Shown here piece by piece: positions 35,943 to 45,414 of a stretch of DNA of 64,000 bases (the first letter of the stretch is position 1; each line of letters starts with the position of its first letter). Both the position numbers and the translations under genes were made by a program. Source of the DNA: Mucilaginibacter tundrae (GTDB taxonomy: Bacteria; Bacteroidota; Bacteroidia; Sphingobacteriales; Sphingobacteriaceae); the NCBI RefSeq assembly GCF_013408825.1, contig NZ_JACCBZ010000004.1, positions 493,716 through 557,715 on the forward strand, in the 5' to 3' direction. The notes beneath the pieces are model-generated. The model was not told the origin of the DNA. It ran no database searches and saw nothing but the letters and a program-made list of their open reading frames with translations.

Positions 35943-38120
35943 TTAAGCGGCATTGGTATGGTCTTCATCCGCCGCATCAAGCTTGTTTACCACATTTAAA
36001 ACCCAGCCCATGAATTTACCATTTAAACTTTTAAGATAATCTATATGCTTCATTTCATGATCGCGGAGCCTGTTGCCTGCCTCAAATATGGTTAATATCT
36101 TATCAGTAAATTTATTCCACTCCTTTGACTTGTTTAATGTGTTTAAGGAAGATGCTTCAATAATAATGATATCAAAAACGTTTTTTAGTTTTTCAAATTT
36201 ATCCCGGATGATTTTCTCATTATTCACCTCAAGTAATGAGCCGTCGCCACCCTTGTTGCTCATTACGGTTATTTTTGAAAGGTTATACTCGTTAAAATCA
36301 GGTATTGTACCTTTAAAATAATCTTCGATATACGATTTAGATTTAACTGAATGGGTAATGCCGGGATGATGAAAATTACCATCAATAAGCAAAACCTTTT
36401 TATTTACCATAGAATACGCATAGGCCAGATTAGTAGCTAAAAACGTTTTGCCTTCGCCGTTGGAAAGGCTGTTTATTAATAATACCTTATTTGGCCCTAA
36501 TTCAGTATCAACTTCAAAGCGTACAGACTGGAGGAGGTTCCTGAATTGGTAAGTTTCCTGGTTGGGGTTGGGATCGTTCCAAACCTGCCTTAAATCAATA
36601 GTCGAAGTGCTCAGTAAATTCAAATATCCAAGCACAGGAACCCCAGTTTTATTTGCAAGTTCTTCAGGGGTTTTAATTGTATCGTCAATAAAATAAAGTA
36701 TGAAGAATATAATAATACAAGCAACAAAGCTGATTAATCCACTTAATATCACCAGTAACATTTTTTTTGATGGCGATATAATACCTGGCATCGCGGTATC
36801 AAGTTGCTTTAACTGATCTCCGCTGTAGCTCGCATCCAAACTTGTTTGGTTGTATTTGTTTAAAATGTCTAGATATTCTTTTTGCGCTACGTCAATAGCG
36901 CTTTCATCCTGCTGCACTACTGCTTCATGCGGCACAATTGCGTCAAGCTGCGCGTTAACGCGGTTTAAAGCCTGTTGAATTGAGCCGATGCTATTTTTCG
37001 CAAGATCATATTGAACTTGTAGAGTTAATCGCTCCTGAATAAGACTTTGTTGCGTTGATAACGGACTTACAAGGTATTTGTCTGAAGACTGGCCTATTCT
37101 TTCCGAAATAATTTGTTGTAATGAATCGATCTGTACCTTGTAAACATTGTCAAAATTGCTTTCGATGTATTTTTCGTTTAATGTTTTAAGCTGATCGGTA
37201 GTACTCACTAAGCTTTGGTTTACCGGTTGCAGTAAACTTTCCACGTATTTACGTTGCCCCGGCTTAAATTGATTATCAATATTTCTGATCGCGGCTTCCG
37301 TTGATACCGCGTCCCTTTGAGCCTGTTCAAGGTGTGTTTCGTAATCTGCCAACTGCGAATAAAGGGCTGTTGATTGTTCAGGAATACTTAATATACGGTT
37401 TTGGATCTTATAGTTTTTGAGTTGCCCAATTTTTGAATCGAGTGTATCGCGCTTGGCTTCAACTAATTTACCTAAAAAGGTAACCGCTTTATGCTGGTTA
37501 TCTTTTACGATGAAACTATAATATGAGATGAATTCATGTGCCAATGTATTTACCACAAAAGCGGTTAATTGCGGATCGTCATCGCTGTATTCTATATCAA
37601 TAAAATCGCTGCTTTGCGCCCTGTAAATATTCAGATTGGTAAGTAACGATTCGTCATCATATTTCATGGAGCTTAATAACCTATGCAACCCGTTTTGATC
37701 CGGGTTAAATAAGGATAACTCCTTACGGTTATTATAAAAATCGGTATACACAGCCAAAGCATGTTCGCGTGCGGCCTGATTAAGTTGTAAAAACAACTTA
37801 CTAGGCGGCCTAAAAGGTGCCGGGCTTGTTAAATCATGGATCATTAATTGGTATGATACCTGCTCAGTAATCCTTTTTGAACGTAAAATCTCTATCAGGT
37901 TATCAAAATCCTGCGCTATTACTGATTGCTCGGCAGTTGCATTATCACTTAACACCGTTTGTGTTTTATCAACCAGCCCGGTAGCTATTTGTGTTTGTGA
38001 TGTATATACACTTGGCTGGTTACGTACAAGAAAATAAGTTATAATAATGGCAATAATAGGGACTATTATCAGCGTAAGTTTATGCCGGGAAAGAACCTTA
38101 AAAAAATCACCTAACTCCAT
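35943..38120 (-). CDS. Wzc-like polysaccharide co-polymerase with degenerate kinase domain
   Basis: The 725-residue protein has a Wzz-type N-terminal part with membrane helices near residues 15-32 and 455-480 enclosing a long coiled-coil periplasmic region, then a C-terminal ATPase domain. Walker A (SNGEGKT) and Walker A' (VLLIDGNF) are present, but the Walker B position reads FDIIIIEASS instead of the usual hhhDTPP. There is no tyrosine-rich tail (it ends AADEDHTNAA). It probably controls chain length and export but may not be an active tyrosine autokinase. It follows the half-length TolC gene with no spacer. Confidence 0.88.
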   Translation of the reverse strand: MELGDFFKVLSRHKLTLIIVPIIAIIITYFLVRNQPSVYTSQTQIATGLVDKTQTVLSDNATAEQSVIAQDFDNLIEILRSKRITEQVSYQLMIHDLTSPAPFRPPSKLFLQLNQAAREHALAVYTDFYNNRKELSLFNPDQNGLHRLLSSMKYDDESLLTNLNIYRAQSSDFIDIEYSDDDPQLTAFVVNTLAHEFISYYSFIVKDNQHKAVTFLGKLVEAKRDTLDSKIGQLKNYKIQNRILSIPEQSTALYSQLADYETHLEQAQRDAVSTEAAIRNIDNQFKPGQRKYVESLLQPVNQSLVSTTDQLKTLNEKYIESNFDNVYKVQIDSLQQIISERIGQSSDKYLVSPLSTQQSLIQERLTLQVQYDLAKNSIGSIQQALNRVNAQLDAIVPHEAVVQQDESAIDVAQKEYLDILNKYNQTSLDASYSGDQLKQLDTAMPGIISPSKKMLLVILSGLISFVACIIIFFILYFIDDTIKTPEELANKTGVPVLGYLNLLSTSTIDLRQVWNDPNPNQETYQFRNLLQSVRFEVDTELGPNKVLLINSLSNGEGKTFLATNLAYAYSMVNKKVLLIDGNFHHPGITHSVKSKSYIEDYFKGTIPDFNEYNLSKITVMSNKGGDGSLLEVNNEKIIRDKFEKLKNVFDIIIIEASSLNTLNKSKEWNKFTDKILTIFEAGNRLRDHEMKHIDYLKSLNGKFMGWVLNVVNKLDAADEDHTNAA

Positions 38121-38819
38121 CTATCTAATGTTTTCTAATTTATCGCCCAGCAATTCTTCCAGGTCGGCCTTGGCTATTAATAAAGCGGTTTCAGCTTGAA
38201 TTTTTGCTTGATAACTTGTGGTCAAATTGCCTTGTGCTTTAGTATAATTATCAAACGTTTCTTCGCCTTTTTGAAACTTATGTTTAATATCATTGGCAAT
38301 ATTTTCATTATCAATACATGCCTGCGCTGTAAGTTTAAGCGCAGCGATATCCTGTAAATAAGTATAATACCTTTTTTTAACCTCGTTGGTTAATGTTAAA
38401 TAATATTGATTCTGATCATTATTAGCAATTTCAAGCTCCTGCCTAGCTTGTTTTACAGCATACGGCTTTTCTAAAAATGAACCCAGGTTAAAGAATATCC
38501 CTGCTTGTATACCGTTAAAATAATTATAGTTTGACGTTGTGCCAGATACGTTACCCAGTGTGTTTATCCCCTGAGGTTGGTATATATATGAGAATGTAAA
38601 AGCATCCAGATAAGAAACTTTGGCTTTACCAATGTTACCTTGTGCTATACTTATCCTGTTTTGGTTTGATTTTACCTGCGGATAATTTTCTTCGGCATGC
38701 GCTACTAACCTGGCAATGTAATCCTCAGAAATATCATTCATGATGGTTTGCTGGGCACATACAAATTTATCTACCGATAAAAATATAATTAACAGGAAAA
38801 ATAGTTTCGACTTATTCAT
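38121..38819 (-). CDS. TolC-family outer membrane protein, one-repeat form
   Basis: The 232-residue protein has a signal peptide (cut near CAQ) and one OEP/TolC unit: helix, strand hairpin (IYQPQGINTLG to NYNYFNGIQAG), helix, ending in the usual LLIAKADLEELLG. A normal TolC has two such units and over 400 residues. No in-frame remnant follows, because the Wzc-like gene starts right after its stop. It heads the operon, so it may act as the outer membrane channel for polysaccharide in place of Wza. It could also be a truncated gene; the clean ends favour a functional short form. Confidence 0.82.
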   Translation of the reverse strand: MNKSKLFFLLIIFLSVDKFVCAQQTIMNDISEDYIARLVAHAEENYPQVKSNQNRISIAQGNIGKAKVSYLDAFTFSYIYQPQGINTLGNVSGTTSNYNYFNGIQAGIFFNLGSFLEKPYAVKQARQELEIANNDQNQYYLTLTNEVKKRYYTYLQDIAALKLTAQACIDNENIANDIKHKFQKGEETFDNYTKAQGNLTTSYQAKIQAETALLIAKADLEELLGDKLENIR

Positions 38820-39034
38820 ACAGGTTTTTCGGCATCGTTGCTGGCATTATACGTAATAATATGCCTGAAATGTTATAAAATTGAGCTTAAGCAAATATTA
38901 CTGCAATTAAGCTAATTTTCGGCACGCATTTATCAACATCAGCAATAAAAATGTTAATAAATGCTACAGTACTGCATTAAACTTATAAGCACGATAAAAC
39001 CACCCTTATAAATTAATATTTCTTAAAAAGCATA

Positions 39035-39070
39035 AAGAGGAATAATTTTCAATTAAATATTATTCCTCTT
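39035..39070 (-). terminator. Terminator hairpin after the cytochrome gene
   Basis: A perfect 12-bp inverted repeat AAGAGGAATAAT (39035-39046) / ATTATTCCTCTT (39059-39070) has a 12-nt loop. It lies just past the stop of the minus-strand cytochrome gene and is followed on that strand by TATGCTTTTT. The rest of the 278-bp gap (38820-39097) shows nothing else clear. Confidence 0.6.
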
Positions 39071-39097
39071 CGTAATTATTAAAATAACCTTATCGGA

Positions 39098-39595
39098 TTA
39101 TTTGCCTGTAGAATCAGGCTTAGCTGGCGCGGTTCCGTCATGATGCATCATTTCCGGGCCATGATTCTTCATATCAGGTGCCAATTTTACTTCATCAGGA
39201 TGCGGGCTACCACGGTGGCAAGTAGCGCATTTAATATCGCCTATTACCATACTCAATGAGTCTTTCTTACCTTCAAAATATTTGGTATTTATTTTAGCAG
39301 TCATTTTATACATTTCACGGGCCATGTTCTTTTCCGGCTTGGCATCGCTTGCAAAATCAAGTTTACCATTATCGCCGGCGGCATGGCAAAAATTACAGTG
39401 AACGCCTAACGCTTCAGACCAGTCGTCCATCACTTTATGAAGCAATTCGTGCGGTATATGTTTAGGAAGAACTTTTAAATTTTTAGGGCCATGATGATCG
39501 TCATGATCCGAACTCATCGAAGTAAGCGCTGAGAAAGTAACGGCTGCTAATATGCAGATGATTGTTGTTGTTTTTTTGTAGACAAGCATTTTCAT
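39098..39595 (-). CDS. c-type cytochrome, reaction-centre-subunit-like (two haem motifs)
   Basis: The 165-residue exported protein has a signal segment and two CxxCH haem-binding motifs: C67-NFC70H71 and C123-ATC126H127. It is rich in His and Asp. It resembles the photosynthetic reaction centre cytochrome c subunit fold (CytoC_RC), which in non-phototrophs is an electron carrier of unknown partner. The neighbouring ccm genes would mature it. A hairpin terminator follows, and a -7-like TATCTTAG lies about 14 nt before the ATG. Confidence 0.88.
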   Translation of the reverse strand: MKMLVYKKTTTIICILAAVTFSALTSMSSDHDDHHGPKNLKVLPKHIPHELLHKVMDDWSEALGVHCNFCHAAGDNGKLDFASDAKPEKNMAREMYKMTAKINTKYFEGKKDSLSMVIGDIKCATCHRGSPHPDEVKLAPDMKNHGPEMMHHDGTAPAKPDSTGK

Positions 39596-39822
39596 AGAGG
39601 TTTGAGAAACTAAGATAGTAATTATTTAATAACCTAATGTTTTGGTAAAAAAAATCACGTCAAATTAGTATTACAATTGTGATGCGGTTAACCACATTAC
39701 TAAGTTCGGTAATTATTTTTAGAAAAGCGCTGGCGGTATTTTGTCAGTAAGCTATAGAATTGAACTGTGAGGGATTATTGTACCTCAAAAAAAACATTAT
39801 TTTTACAGGCAAACCAATCATA

Positions 39823-40290
39823 ATGAAAAACTTACCTAAAACTTTATTAATAGTAACAGCTATTTGTCTAATCACGGCGTGTTCAAAAAGTAACAATTCG
39901 CCGAATGGTTCTATTACAGGCAATTGGCGCCAAACAACGGATACGATAAAGCAATATCAAAATGGAACGCTTACAAGTTCGGTTGGTTCACAAACTTTAT
40001 TAAGTTCTGTTTGGCAATTTGGTAACAAAGGAGTGTTAAATATTTACGACAATGGTGTTATTAATGCTATTCCTTCTGCTTACAAAGTTACAACTGATTC
40101 ATTAATTATATATGTACCTGCGCAAACATTAAACGGTACATATCAACAGGCACGTACCATAAATTGGCAAATACAAACATTAACTCAACATGAATTAATA
40201 TTGGCAAGTACAGCAAATATCTACATTGATGTTAATTTGCAACAAACTGTTCCCGGTAAAATAGTAACATTGTATTATCTTGAAAGGTAA
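39823..40290 (+). CDS. Hypothetical lipocalin-like lipoprotein
   Basis: The reading frame is open from 39760, but the ATG at 39823 (MKNLPKTLLIV) gives a good lipoprotein signal with lipobox LITAC at Cys 19, so this start is chosen; 155 residues. The mature part has the pattern of a small beta-barrel lipocalin-like domain (GSITGNWRQT start). Function unknown. A 16-bp inverted repeat begins inside the last codons and runs past the stop, probably its terminator. Confidence 0.75.
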   Translation: MKNLPKTLLIVTAICLITACSKSNNSPNGSITGNWRQTTDTIKQYQNGTLTSSVGSQTLLSSVWQFGNKGVLNIYDNGVINAIPSAYKVTTDSLIIYVPAQTLNGTYQQARTINWQIQTLTQHELILASTANIYIDVNLQQTVPGKIVTLYYLER

Positions 40291-40303
40291 TACAATGTTG
40301 CTA
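40262..40303 (+). terminator. Terminator-like inverted repeat across the lipocalin stop codon
   Basis: TAGTAACATTGTATTA (40262-40277) and TAATACAATGTTGCTA (40288-40303) pair with one mismatch and a 10-nt loop. The right arm includes the stop codon. The following T-tract is weak. Confidence 0.45.
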
Positions 40304-40364
40304 CTTAACAGGTTGCTTATGGCTTATACTTTTAGTTTAAAAACAAGCGAAGTTGATGAAGATA

Positions 40365-42818
40365 TTAAACCGTTTTTAGCTCTTTGTTCCTTCTAAAAAT
40401 TGAAAGCAAAAAGCCGATGATCATGATAACCGTGCCTGACCATAAGAAGTTGATGAACGGGAAGTTAATAGCACGCATAACAATGTACGGCCTTTTGCCT
40501 TCGGGCTGGTCGTAAACCATTATCTCGAATTTGTTTTGCTCAGGAATTATTTTGGTTAAGCGCAATTTCAAACCTGCGTCATCAATCTTACGTGCAAAGT
40601 CAAAGACTGAACCGTTTTTAACCATGTAAACCGGCTCGGCCTGGTAAGTAATACCATGTGATACAACCTTTAAATCAGCACCAACGGCAACATCATTACC
40701 GGTGATTGGAATGTTTTGTACGTGCGCGTCTTTATTTAATTTTTCCATAATTATGTAACCATCGCGATATTGAATAGTATCCCCTACCTTCATATCGTGG
40801 GCGATTGGCGCATTATAGTTGGCATCATCGTTAGTCTCCTGATCATGGCCCAGATCCATACCTGCCTGCATCACATTAAGCGGCGCCATGCTGATGTGGG
40901 TGTAAAGATCATGAAATAAATAGTGCTTGGTATCAGGCGATGAAACCAAACCCATTTTGTTGTTATACTGTGAGTTGGGTTTTAAGATAAACTCTTCCTT
41001 AATGTTGCCGTTTCCATCTAAAAGCTTGTAATCAACTTTAAAATAGTGATTTGGTGCAGATATGGAATCGCCAACATAAGTTACGGTGTAGTCGCCCATT
41101 TTGATTGGAACGTTTTTGTATAACATTAGGTTTTCGCGGGAGTTGTTCGCTTTATCAAAATCAGCCCCGTAATCCAGGCCACTTGTATTTTGTGATACTA
41201 CATTGCTTGTACCGGCTGATATTAAAGCACCTACCATGATCAACCCAAAGCCAATATGCGCTACTGCTGAACCGGCTAACTTGATCTTTCCTTTGAATGC
41301 ATCGGCCAAAACCTTCCCATTTACCAAAATAGAGTAAATAGCACCCAGCATAACCAATATAAATACAAACTTAAGCTTGTAAACGCCGGTTAGGTAAACA
41401 ATTACCCCGGTAATTATCGCCGCGAAAACCAAATATAGTACGGTACTGATGAAGAAGCGGGTAATATCCGTCTTTTTATATTTCAAGAATTGTGTAATGC
41501 CTGTAAGCAAGGTTACTACAACCGCGAAACCAGCCTGGAACACGTTGTATAAAGTAACCGGGTTTGACGGCGGAGCAATACTCGTTTTAAACATAGCGTT
41601 CCATACCGGGATTGAGGTAACTACCACCAACTGCAGGCACGATAAAGCCAGGAAAACAGAACCAACAAACATCCAGAATTCTCGGGAGTAAGTATCTTCC
41701 TCTTTTTTGCTGATCGGCAATTCCTTAAAGCGTATTATCAGTAAGGTGGCTGCAATAATGGCAAATATCACCACATCAACTACCAGGTGCCAAAACATAC
41801 CTAAATCGGTAAAAGCATGTACAGAAGTTTCGCCCAAAATACCGCTACGGGTTAGAAACGATGCATATAATACCAGTACAAAGCTTATCAGCGTTAAAAA
41901 AGTAGCTGTAAAATACGCATGACCTGTATTTTTATAAACGATCATGACATGGACTGCACCTATAAGGGTTAGCCACGGAATAAGGGCTGCATTTTCAACC
42001 GGATCCCAAGCCCAGTAACCACCAAAATTTAATGATTCATAAGCCCAAAGCGAGCCCATGATAACCCCCGTGCCTAATACCATTACCGCGAACAACGCGT
42101 ATGAAATAGCCGGCTGAACCCATTCTTTATAGCGTTTTTGCCATAAGCCCGCAACAGCGTAAGCAAAAGGAACGATCATCGATGCGAAGCCTAAGAACAA
42201 AGTTGGCGGGTGGATCACCATCCAATAGTTTTGAAGTAGCGGGTTTAAGCCATTACCATCTTTAACATAGGAAAGATATTCCGGGCGACTAAAGATCGGC
42301 GCATCCATTGCCTGGCGAAGCAGGATAAATGGTGAGCTGCCTATACGTGAGCCAAATATTTCGACACCTAAAAGCATGGATGCCAATAGCGTTTGTGACA
42401 GCGCAATAACAGTAAGCACCGGTTTTTCCCATGATTTTGCACGCCAGATAAGGATATTACCTAATACAGCCTGCCAAAAGCCCCAAAGCCAAAAGCTGCC
42501 CTCCTGCCCTTCCCAAAAGCTGGAAATGATGTAGTAAACAGGTAATGTACGTGAAGAATGCTCCCATGCGTAATGATATTCGAACAGGTTGCTATAGATG
42601 ATATAGAATAAGCAAGCGCCAATACCGATAACAGAAATGCTATTTAAAAAATAGCCAATACGGCCCATGTATAACCATGAGGTATCAAGCTTATTGGTGT
42701 TGGTTGTAGCAAAGTAATAGCTGATTGTTGAAAAAAGAGCGGAACCGAATGCAAGAACGATGAAAAATTGGCCTAAGTGACCCGGTAAAAGGTGTTCGCC
42801 CTGGTAATCTATTGTCAT
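40365..42818 (-). CDS. ccmF: Haem lyase CcmF (cytochrome c maturation)
   Basis: The 817-residue membrane protein has many helices and the CcmF haem-handling motif in GGYWAWDPVENAALIPWLT (WWD-type). A long periplasmic domain follows in the C-terminal part (about 535-780). It ligates haem to apocytochrome CxxCH motifs. It starts 10 nt after ccmE and shares its transcript. The length is larger than a typical CcmF, mainly through the C-terminal domain, as is common in Bacteroidetes. Confidence 0.9.
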   Translation of the reverse strand: MTIDYQGEHLLPGHLGQFFIVLAFGSALFSTISYYFATTNTNKLDTSWLYMGRIGYFLNSISVIGIGACLFYIIYSNLFEYHYAWEHSSRTLPVYYIISSFWEGQEGSFWLWGFWQAVLGNILIWRAKSWEKPVLTVIALSQTLLASMLLGVEIFGSRIGSSPFILLRQAMDAPIFSRPEYLSYVKDGNGLNPLLQNYWMVIHPPTLFLGFASMIVPFAYAVAGLWQKRYKEWVQPAISYALFAVMVLGTGVIMGSLWAYESLNFGGYWAWDPVENAALIPWLTLIGAVHVMIVYKNTGHAYFTATFLTLISFVLVLYASFLTRSGILGETSVHAFTDLGMFWHLVVDVVIFAIIAATLLIIRFKELPISKKEEDTYSREFWMFVGSVFLALSCLQLVVVTSIPVWNAMFKTSIAPPSNPVTLYNVFQAGFAVVVTLLTGITQFLKYKKTDITRFFISTVLYLVFAAIITGVIVYLTGVYKLKFVFILVMLGAIYSILVNGKVLADAFKGKIKLAGSAVAHIGFGLIMVGALISAGTSNVVSQNTSGLDYGADFDKANNSRENLMLYKNVPIKMGDYTVTYVGDSISAPNHYFKVDYKLLDGNGNIKEEFILKPNSQYNNKMGLVSSPDTKHYLFHDLYTHISMAPLNVMQAGMDLGHDQETNDDANYNAPIAHDMKVGDTIQYRDGYIIMEKLNKDAHVQNIPITGNDVAVGADLKVVSHGITYQAEPVYMVKNGSVFDFARKIDDAGLKLRLTKIIPEQNKFEIMVYDQPEGKRPYIVMRAINFPFINFLWSGTVIMIIGFLLSIFRRNKELKTV

Positions 42819-42828
42819 TAAAATGGGT

Positions 42829-43236
42829 TTATATAGAAGCTTTTTTAGTGTCGGCTTTAACGTCTAATTTATCCTGTGTGTACTTCGATGGGCACTTCAT
42901 TAGGATGTGTGAAGCGTGAAACGCCCCTTTGTTCATTTGGCCAACCAATACAATTTTATCCGTCCTATCAAAATCTTCGGGCTTGGTACCGGTGTAAATC
43001 ACTTTACGTTCATTGCCTATAGTATCTCGCATGTAAAAAGAAAAGTAGTTGGCATCCTTGGTTGCATCATATACCATTTCCTTTTGTTTGTCGATATGGC
43101 CGATGATATGCAGTTCGCCGCTGTTGTTATCAGCATCCTTAAATGTACCATAGGTGCTGGCAGAACCATAAGTGCAAATGATTATCGCGATAGCAACCGC
43201 GATGGTTATGATGCCAAAAATTGATGATTTCTTCAT
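42829..43236 (-). CDS. ccmE: Haem chaperone CcmE, Cys variant
   Basis: The 135-residue protein has one N-terminal membrane anchor and the CcmE OB-fold. The usual haem-binding HxxxY is replaced by C115-PSK-Y119, the CxxxY form known in some bacteria and archaea. The gene has a Shine-Dalgarno-like AAGGAGAG before its ATG and a perfect -7 element TATTTTTG (43266-43273) 29 nt upstream, so it has a conventional leader. It forms an operon with ccmF. Confidence 0.9.
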   Translation of the reverse strand: MKKSSIFGIITIAVAIAIIICTYGSASTYGTFKDADNNSGELHIIGHIDKQKEMVYDATKDANYFSFYMRDTIGNERKVIYTGTKPEDFDRTDKIVLVGQMNKGAFHASHILMKCPSKYTQDKLDVKADTKKASI

Positions 43237-43265
43237 TAAGGTTTCTCTCCTTGTAATTGAGTTTA

Positions 43266-43273
43266 CAAAAATA
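43266..43273 (-). promoter_or_regulatory. -7 promoter element of ccmE-ccmF with leader and RBS
   Basis: The minus strand reads TATTTTTG. A purine-rich AAGGAGAG follows before the ccmE ATG. This is the clearest conventional leader in the window. Confidence 0.6.
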
Positions 43274-43352
43274 CGAAACGTAAAGGTAATAATGTTTATT
43301 ACAAGACATTAATCTTATTTAGAATTGTTATCGATAAACCAGTATATTAGAA

Positions 43353-43504
43353 GCGTCATTGCGAACGAAGCGTGGCAATCCCCGATATGCAGATCAGCTT
43401 TGCATGTTTCGCTGTAAGCGGGGATTATTAATATATGTTGTTTTTATCGGTTAATGAGCTCCCTACGGTCGGTTGCCACATTGCTACACTCCTCGAAATG
43501 ACGT
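43353..43504. repeat. REP/MITE-like palindromic repeat
   Basis: The left arm CGTCATTGCGAACGAAGC... (43354-43383) and right arm ...CTCGAAATGACG (43471-43503) are imperfect inverted copies, with shared CGTCATT and GGCAA words. Inside is a second palindrome ATCCCCG (43378-43384) and CGGGGAT (43419-43425). The CGTCATTnCGAnCGAAG type is a common dispersed repeat in Bacteroidetes genomes. No ORF inside. Confidence 0.6.
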
Positions 43505-43763
43505 TGGGGAAGATTTAATGTTTCAAACTGTACCATTTTCGATCCTAACAAGTATAAATTGTCGTGATTTTTGACGTTTTTTATTGACTTTTCGATGAAA
43601 AATGAGTCAAAAACTAATGTTTTTTGGTCGATTTTAGTGATTTTTGAGCCAATTTAGGGTCTAAAATGAATCTAAAAACGCCATTTTCAGTACTTTTTAG
43701 GGCGTTTCCGGGGTAAAAGTGTACCAAATGTACCAATTGTTTCACCTGTTTCGTGGTACAGTA
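43505..43763. other. Non-coding spacer with small inverted words
   Basis: No gene is seen between the repeat and the gdhA terminator. It has many GTACCA words (near 43532, 43721, 43730 and 43753) and a short AAACGCC/GGCGTTT inverted repeat (43676-43682, 43701-43707). It may be another dispersed non-coding repeat. Confidence 0.4.
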
Positions 43764-43795
43764 CACAAAAAAGCCATTGTATGTAACATACAATG
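43764..43795 (-). terminator. Rho-independent terminator of gdhA
   Basis: A perfect 9-bp stem CATTGTATG (43775-43783) / CATACAATG (43787-43795) has a 3-nt loop and is followed on the minus strand by GGCTTTTTTGTG. It lies about 30 nt past the gdhA stop. Confidence 0.75.
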
Positions 43796-43824
43796 ACTTA
43801 AAAAATTATGATAATCAGTATTCT

Positions 43825-45261
43825 TTATGGCCAAACACCAAGGTTTTGGTAGGACACAGCTATTTTGTTAATTGCGCCTACAAAAGCTGCTGTGCGTAAG
43901 GTATCAATACCGGGGGTATTTACAAATGTTTCCCTGATCTCGTGGTACGAGCGGATCATCGTATCTTCTAAACCAGAGTTTACCAGTTCCAACTCAGATG
44001 CCCCTTTAATGATACTTGAACGCTGCGCGCTGTTTAAGGCTACACCTGTAATACCTTCAACCATATTTACCAGGTTTAGGTTCGAGTTTTCCTCGAAACG
44101 CCTGTTCATACGGCCAAATGCTACGTGCGAAAGGTTTTTCAACCATTCGAAGTATGATACTGTTACACCACCAGCGTTAGCATACATATCGGGAATGATT
44201 AGACCGCCATTTTTATAAAAAATAGCTTCCGCTTCAGGAGTTGTAGGTCCGTTGGCGCCTTCGGCTATGATCTTAGCTTTAATATTTTTAATATTTCCAA
44301 TAGTGATCTGGTTCTCCAATGCGGCTGGAACAAGGATATCACATGGTTGCTCCAAGCCTTCCATTGAATTTTTGAACTCAGACTTAGCGCCTGCATAACC
44401 CAGAATTGATCCGGTTAATTTGCGGTGCTGGAATACTGCTTCAATATCCAAACCGTCGGCGTTGTATATAGCGCCTTCAAACTCGCAAAGGCCAACTACT
44501 ATAGCGCCAAATTCAATAAGGAACTTAGCGGAGTGATAACCCACGTTACCCAAGCCCTGCACAATAACTTTTTTCCCTGATATACCTGCTGTAAGGCCAA
44601 TTTTCTGCATGTCCTCACCAACGCTTACGCACTCGCGAATAGCAATGGCTACTCCCCTGCCTGTAGCCTCACGACGGCCTGCAATACCTTGTAACGCGAT
44701 TGGTTTGCCTGTTACAGCACCCATAGCGTCTAACTGACCAGGGTTCATAGTGGCATAGGTATCAGCAATCCAACTCATCTCACGTTCTCCAGAACCATAA
44801 TCCGGTGCAGGGACATCAATGCTTGGGCCAATGAAATTTTTCTTGATTAATTCAACAGTATAGCGGCGGGTGATGTTTTCCAATTCGCCAACAGTATAAT
44901 TTTTAGGATTGATCTTGATACCGCCTTTTGCTCCACCGAAAGGAACGTTTACGATCGCACACTTATAAGTCATTAACGCGGCAAGCGCCATTACTTCATC
45001 CTCATTAACCATTTCGCTATAGCGGATACCACCTTTGGTTGGTGATTGGTGATGAGAGTGTTCTACACGCCAGGCGTCGATAACTTCGAAGCCATTGCCC
45101 TTGCGGATTGGAAAACGGAAACGGTAAACGCTGTTGCAGGATTTTATCTGGTCGAGTAAACCAGCATCATGTTTTGTGAACGTAGCTGCGTGATCGAAGA
45201 ACTTACATACATCCCCAAAAAAGTGATCGTCAGGGACGGCAGCATTAATATTGGTAGCCAT
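43825..45261 (-). CDS. gdhA: Glutamate dehydrogenase (Glu/Leu/Phe/Val dehydrogenase family)
   Basis: The 478-residue enzyme interconverts glutamate and 2-oxoglutarate. The substrate-domain motif is [10 protein letters not shown] with the catalytic lysine, followed by [16 protein letters not shown], and the NAD(P) motif is [12 protein letters not shown] (about residues 235-245). The C-terminus [14 protein letters not shown] is typical of the family. It is a single gene with a clear terminator downstream. Cofactor preference cannot be told by eye. Confidence 0.93.
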   Translation of the reverse strand: MATNINAAVPDDHFFGDVCKFFDHAATFTKHDAGLLDQIKSCNSVYRFRFPIRKGNGFEVIDAWRVEHSHHQSPTKGGIRYSEMVNEDEVMALAALMTYKCAIVNVPFGGAKGGIKINPKNYTVGELENITRRYTVELIKKNFIGPSIDVPAPDYGSGEREMSWIADTYATMNPGQLDAMGAVTGKPIALQGIAGRREATGRGVAIAIRECVSVGEDMQKIGLTAGISGKKVIVQGLGNVGYHSAKFLIEFGAIVVGLCEFEGAIYNADGLDIEAVFQHRKLTGSILGYAGAKSEFKNSMEGLEQPCDILVPAALENQITIGNIKNIKAKIIAEGANGPTTPEAEAIFYKNGGLIIPDMYANAGGVTVSYFEWLKNLSHVAFGRMNRRFEENSNLNLVNMVEGITGVALNSAQRSSIIKGASELELVNSGLEDTMIRSYHEIRETFVNTPGIDTLRTAAFVGAINKIAVSYQNLGVWP

Positions 45262-45377
45262 AATTTTTGTTAGATAATTATTATATTGTTAAAAAACAGC
45301 GCAAATGTGATACTTTTTTTATCAATATTGCAAATATAAATACAGGTGTATTGTCAATAATTACTAACAGACGACAT

Positions 45378-45410
45378 AATACTATGTTTAAACAATTTAA
45401 ACATAGTATT
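45378..45410 (-). repeat. Perfect 15-bp palindrome after the ccmD stop
   Basis: AATACTATGTTTAAA (45378-45392) and TTTAAACATAGTATT (45396-45410) pair perfectly with a 3-nt loop. It starts four bases past the stop codon of the small ccmD-like gene. There is no T-tract after it on the minus strand, so it may be a processing/stability hairpin or a protein site rather than a classic terminator. Confidence 0.55.
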
Positions 45411-45414
45411 TGAA

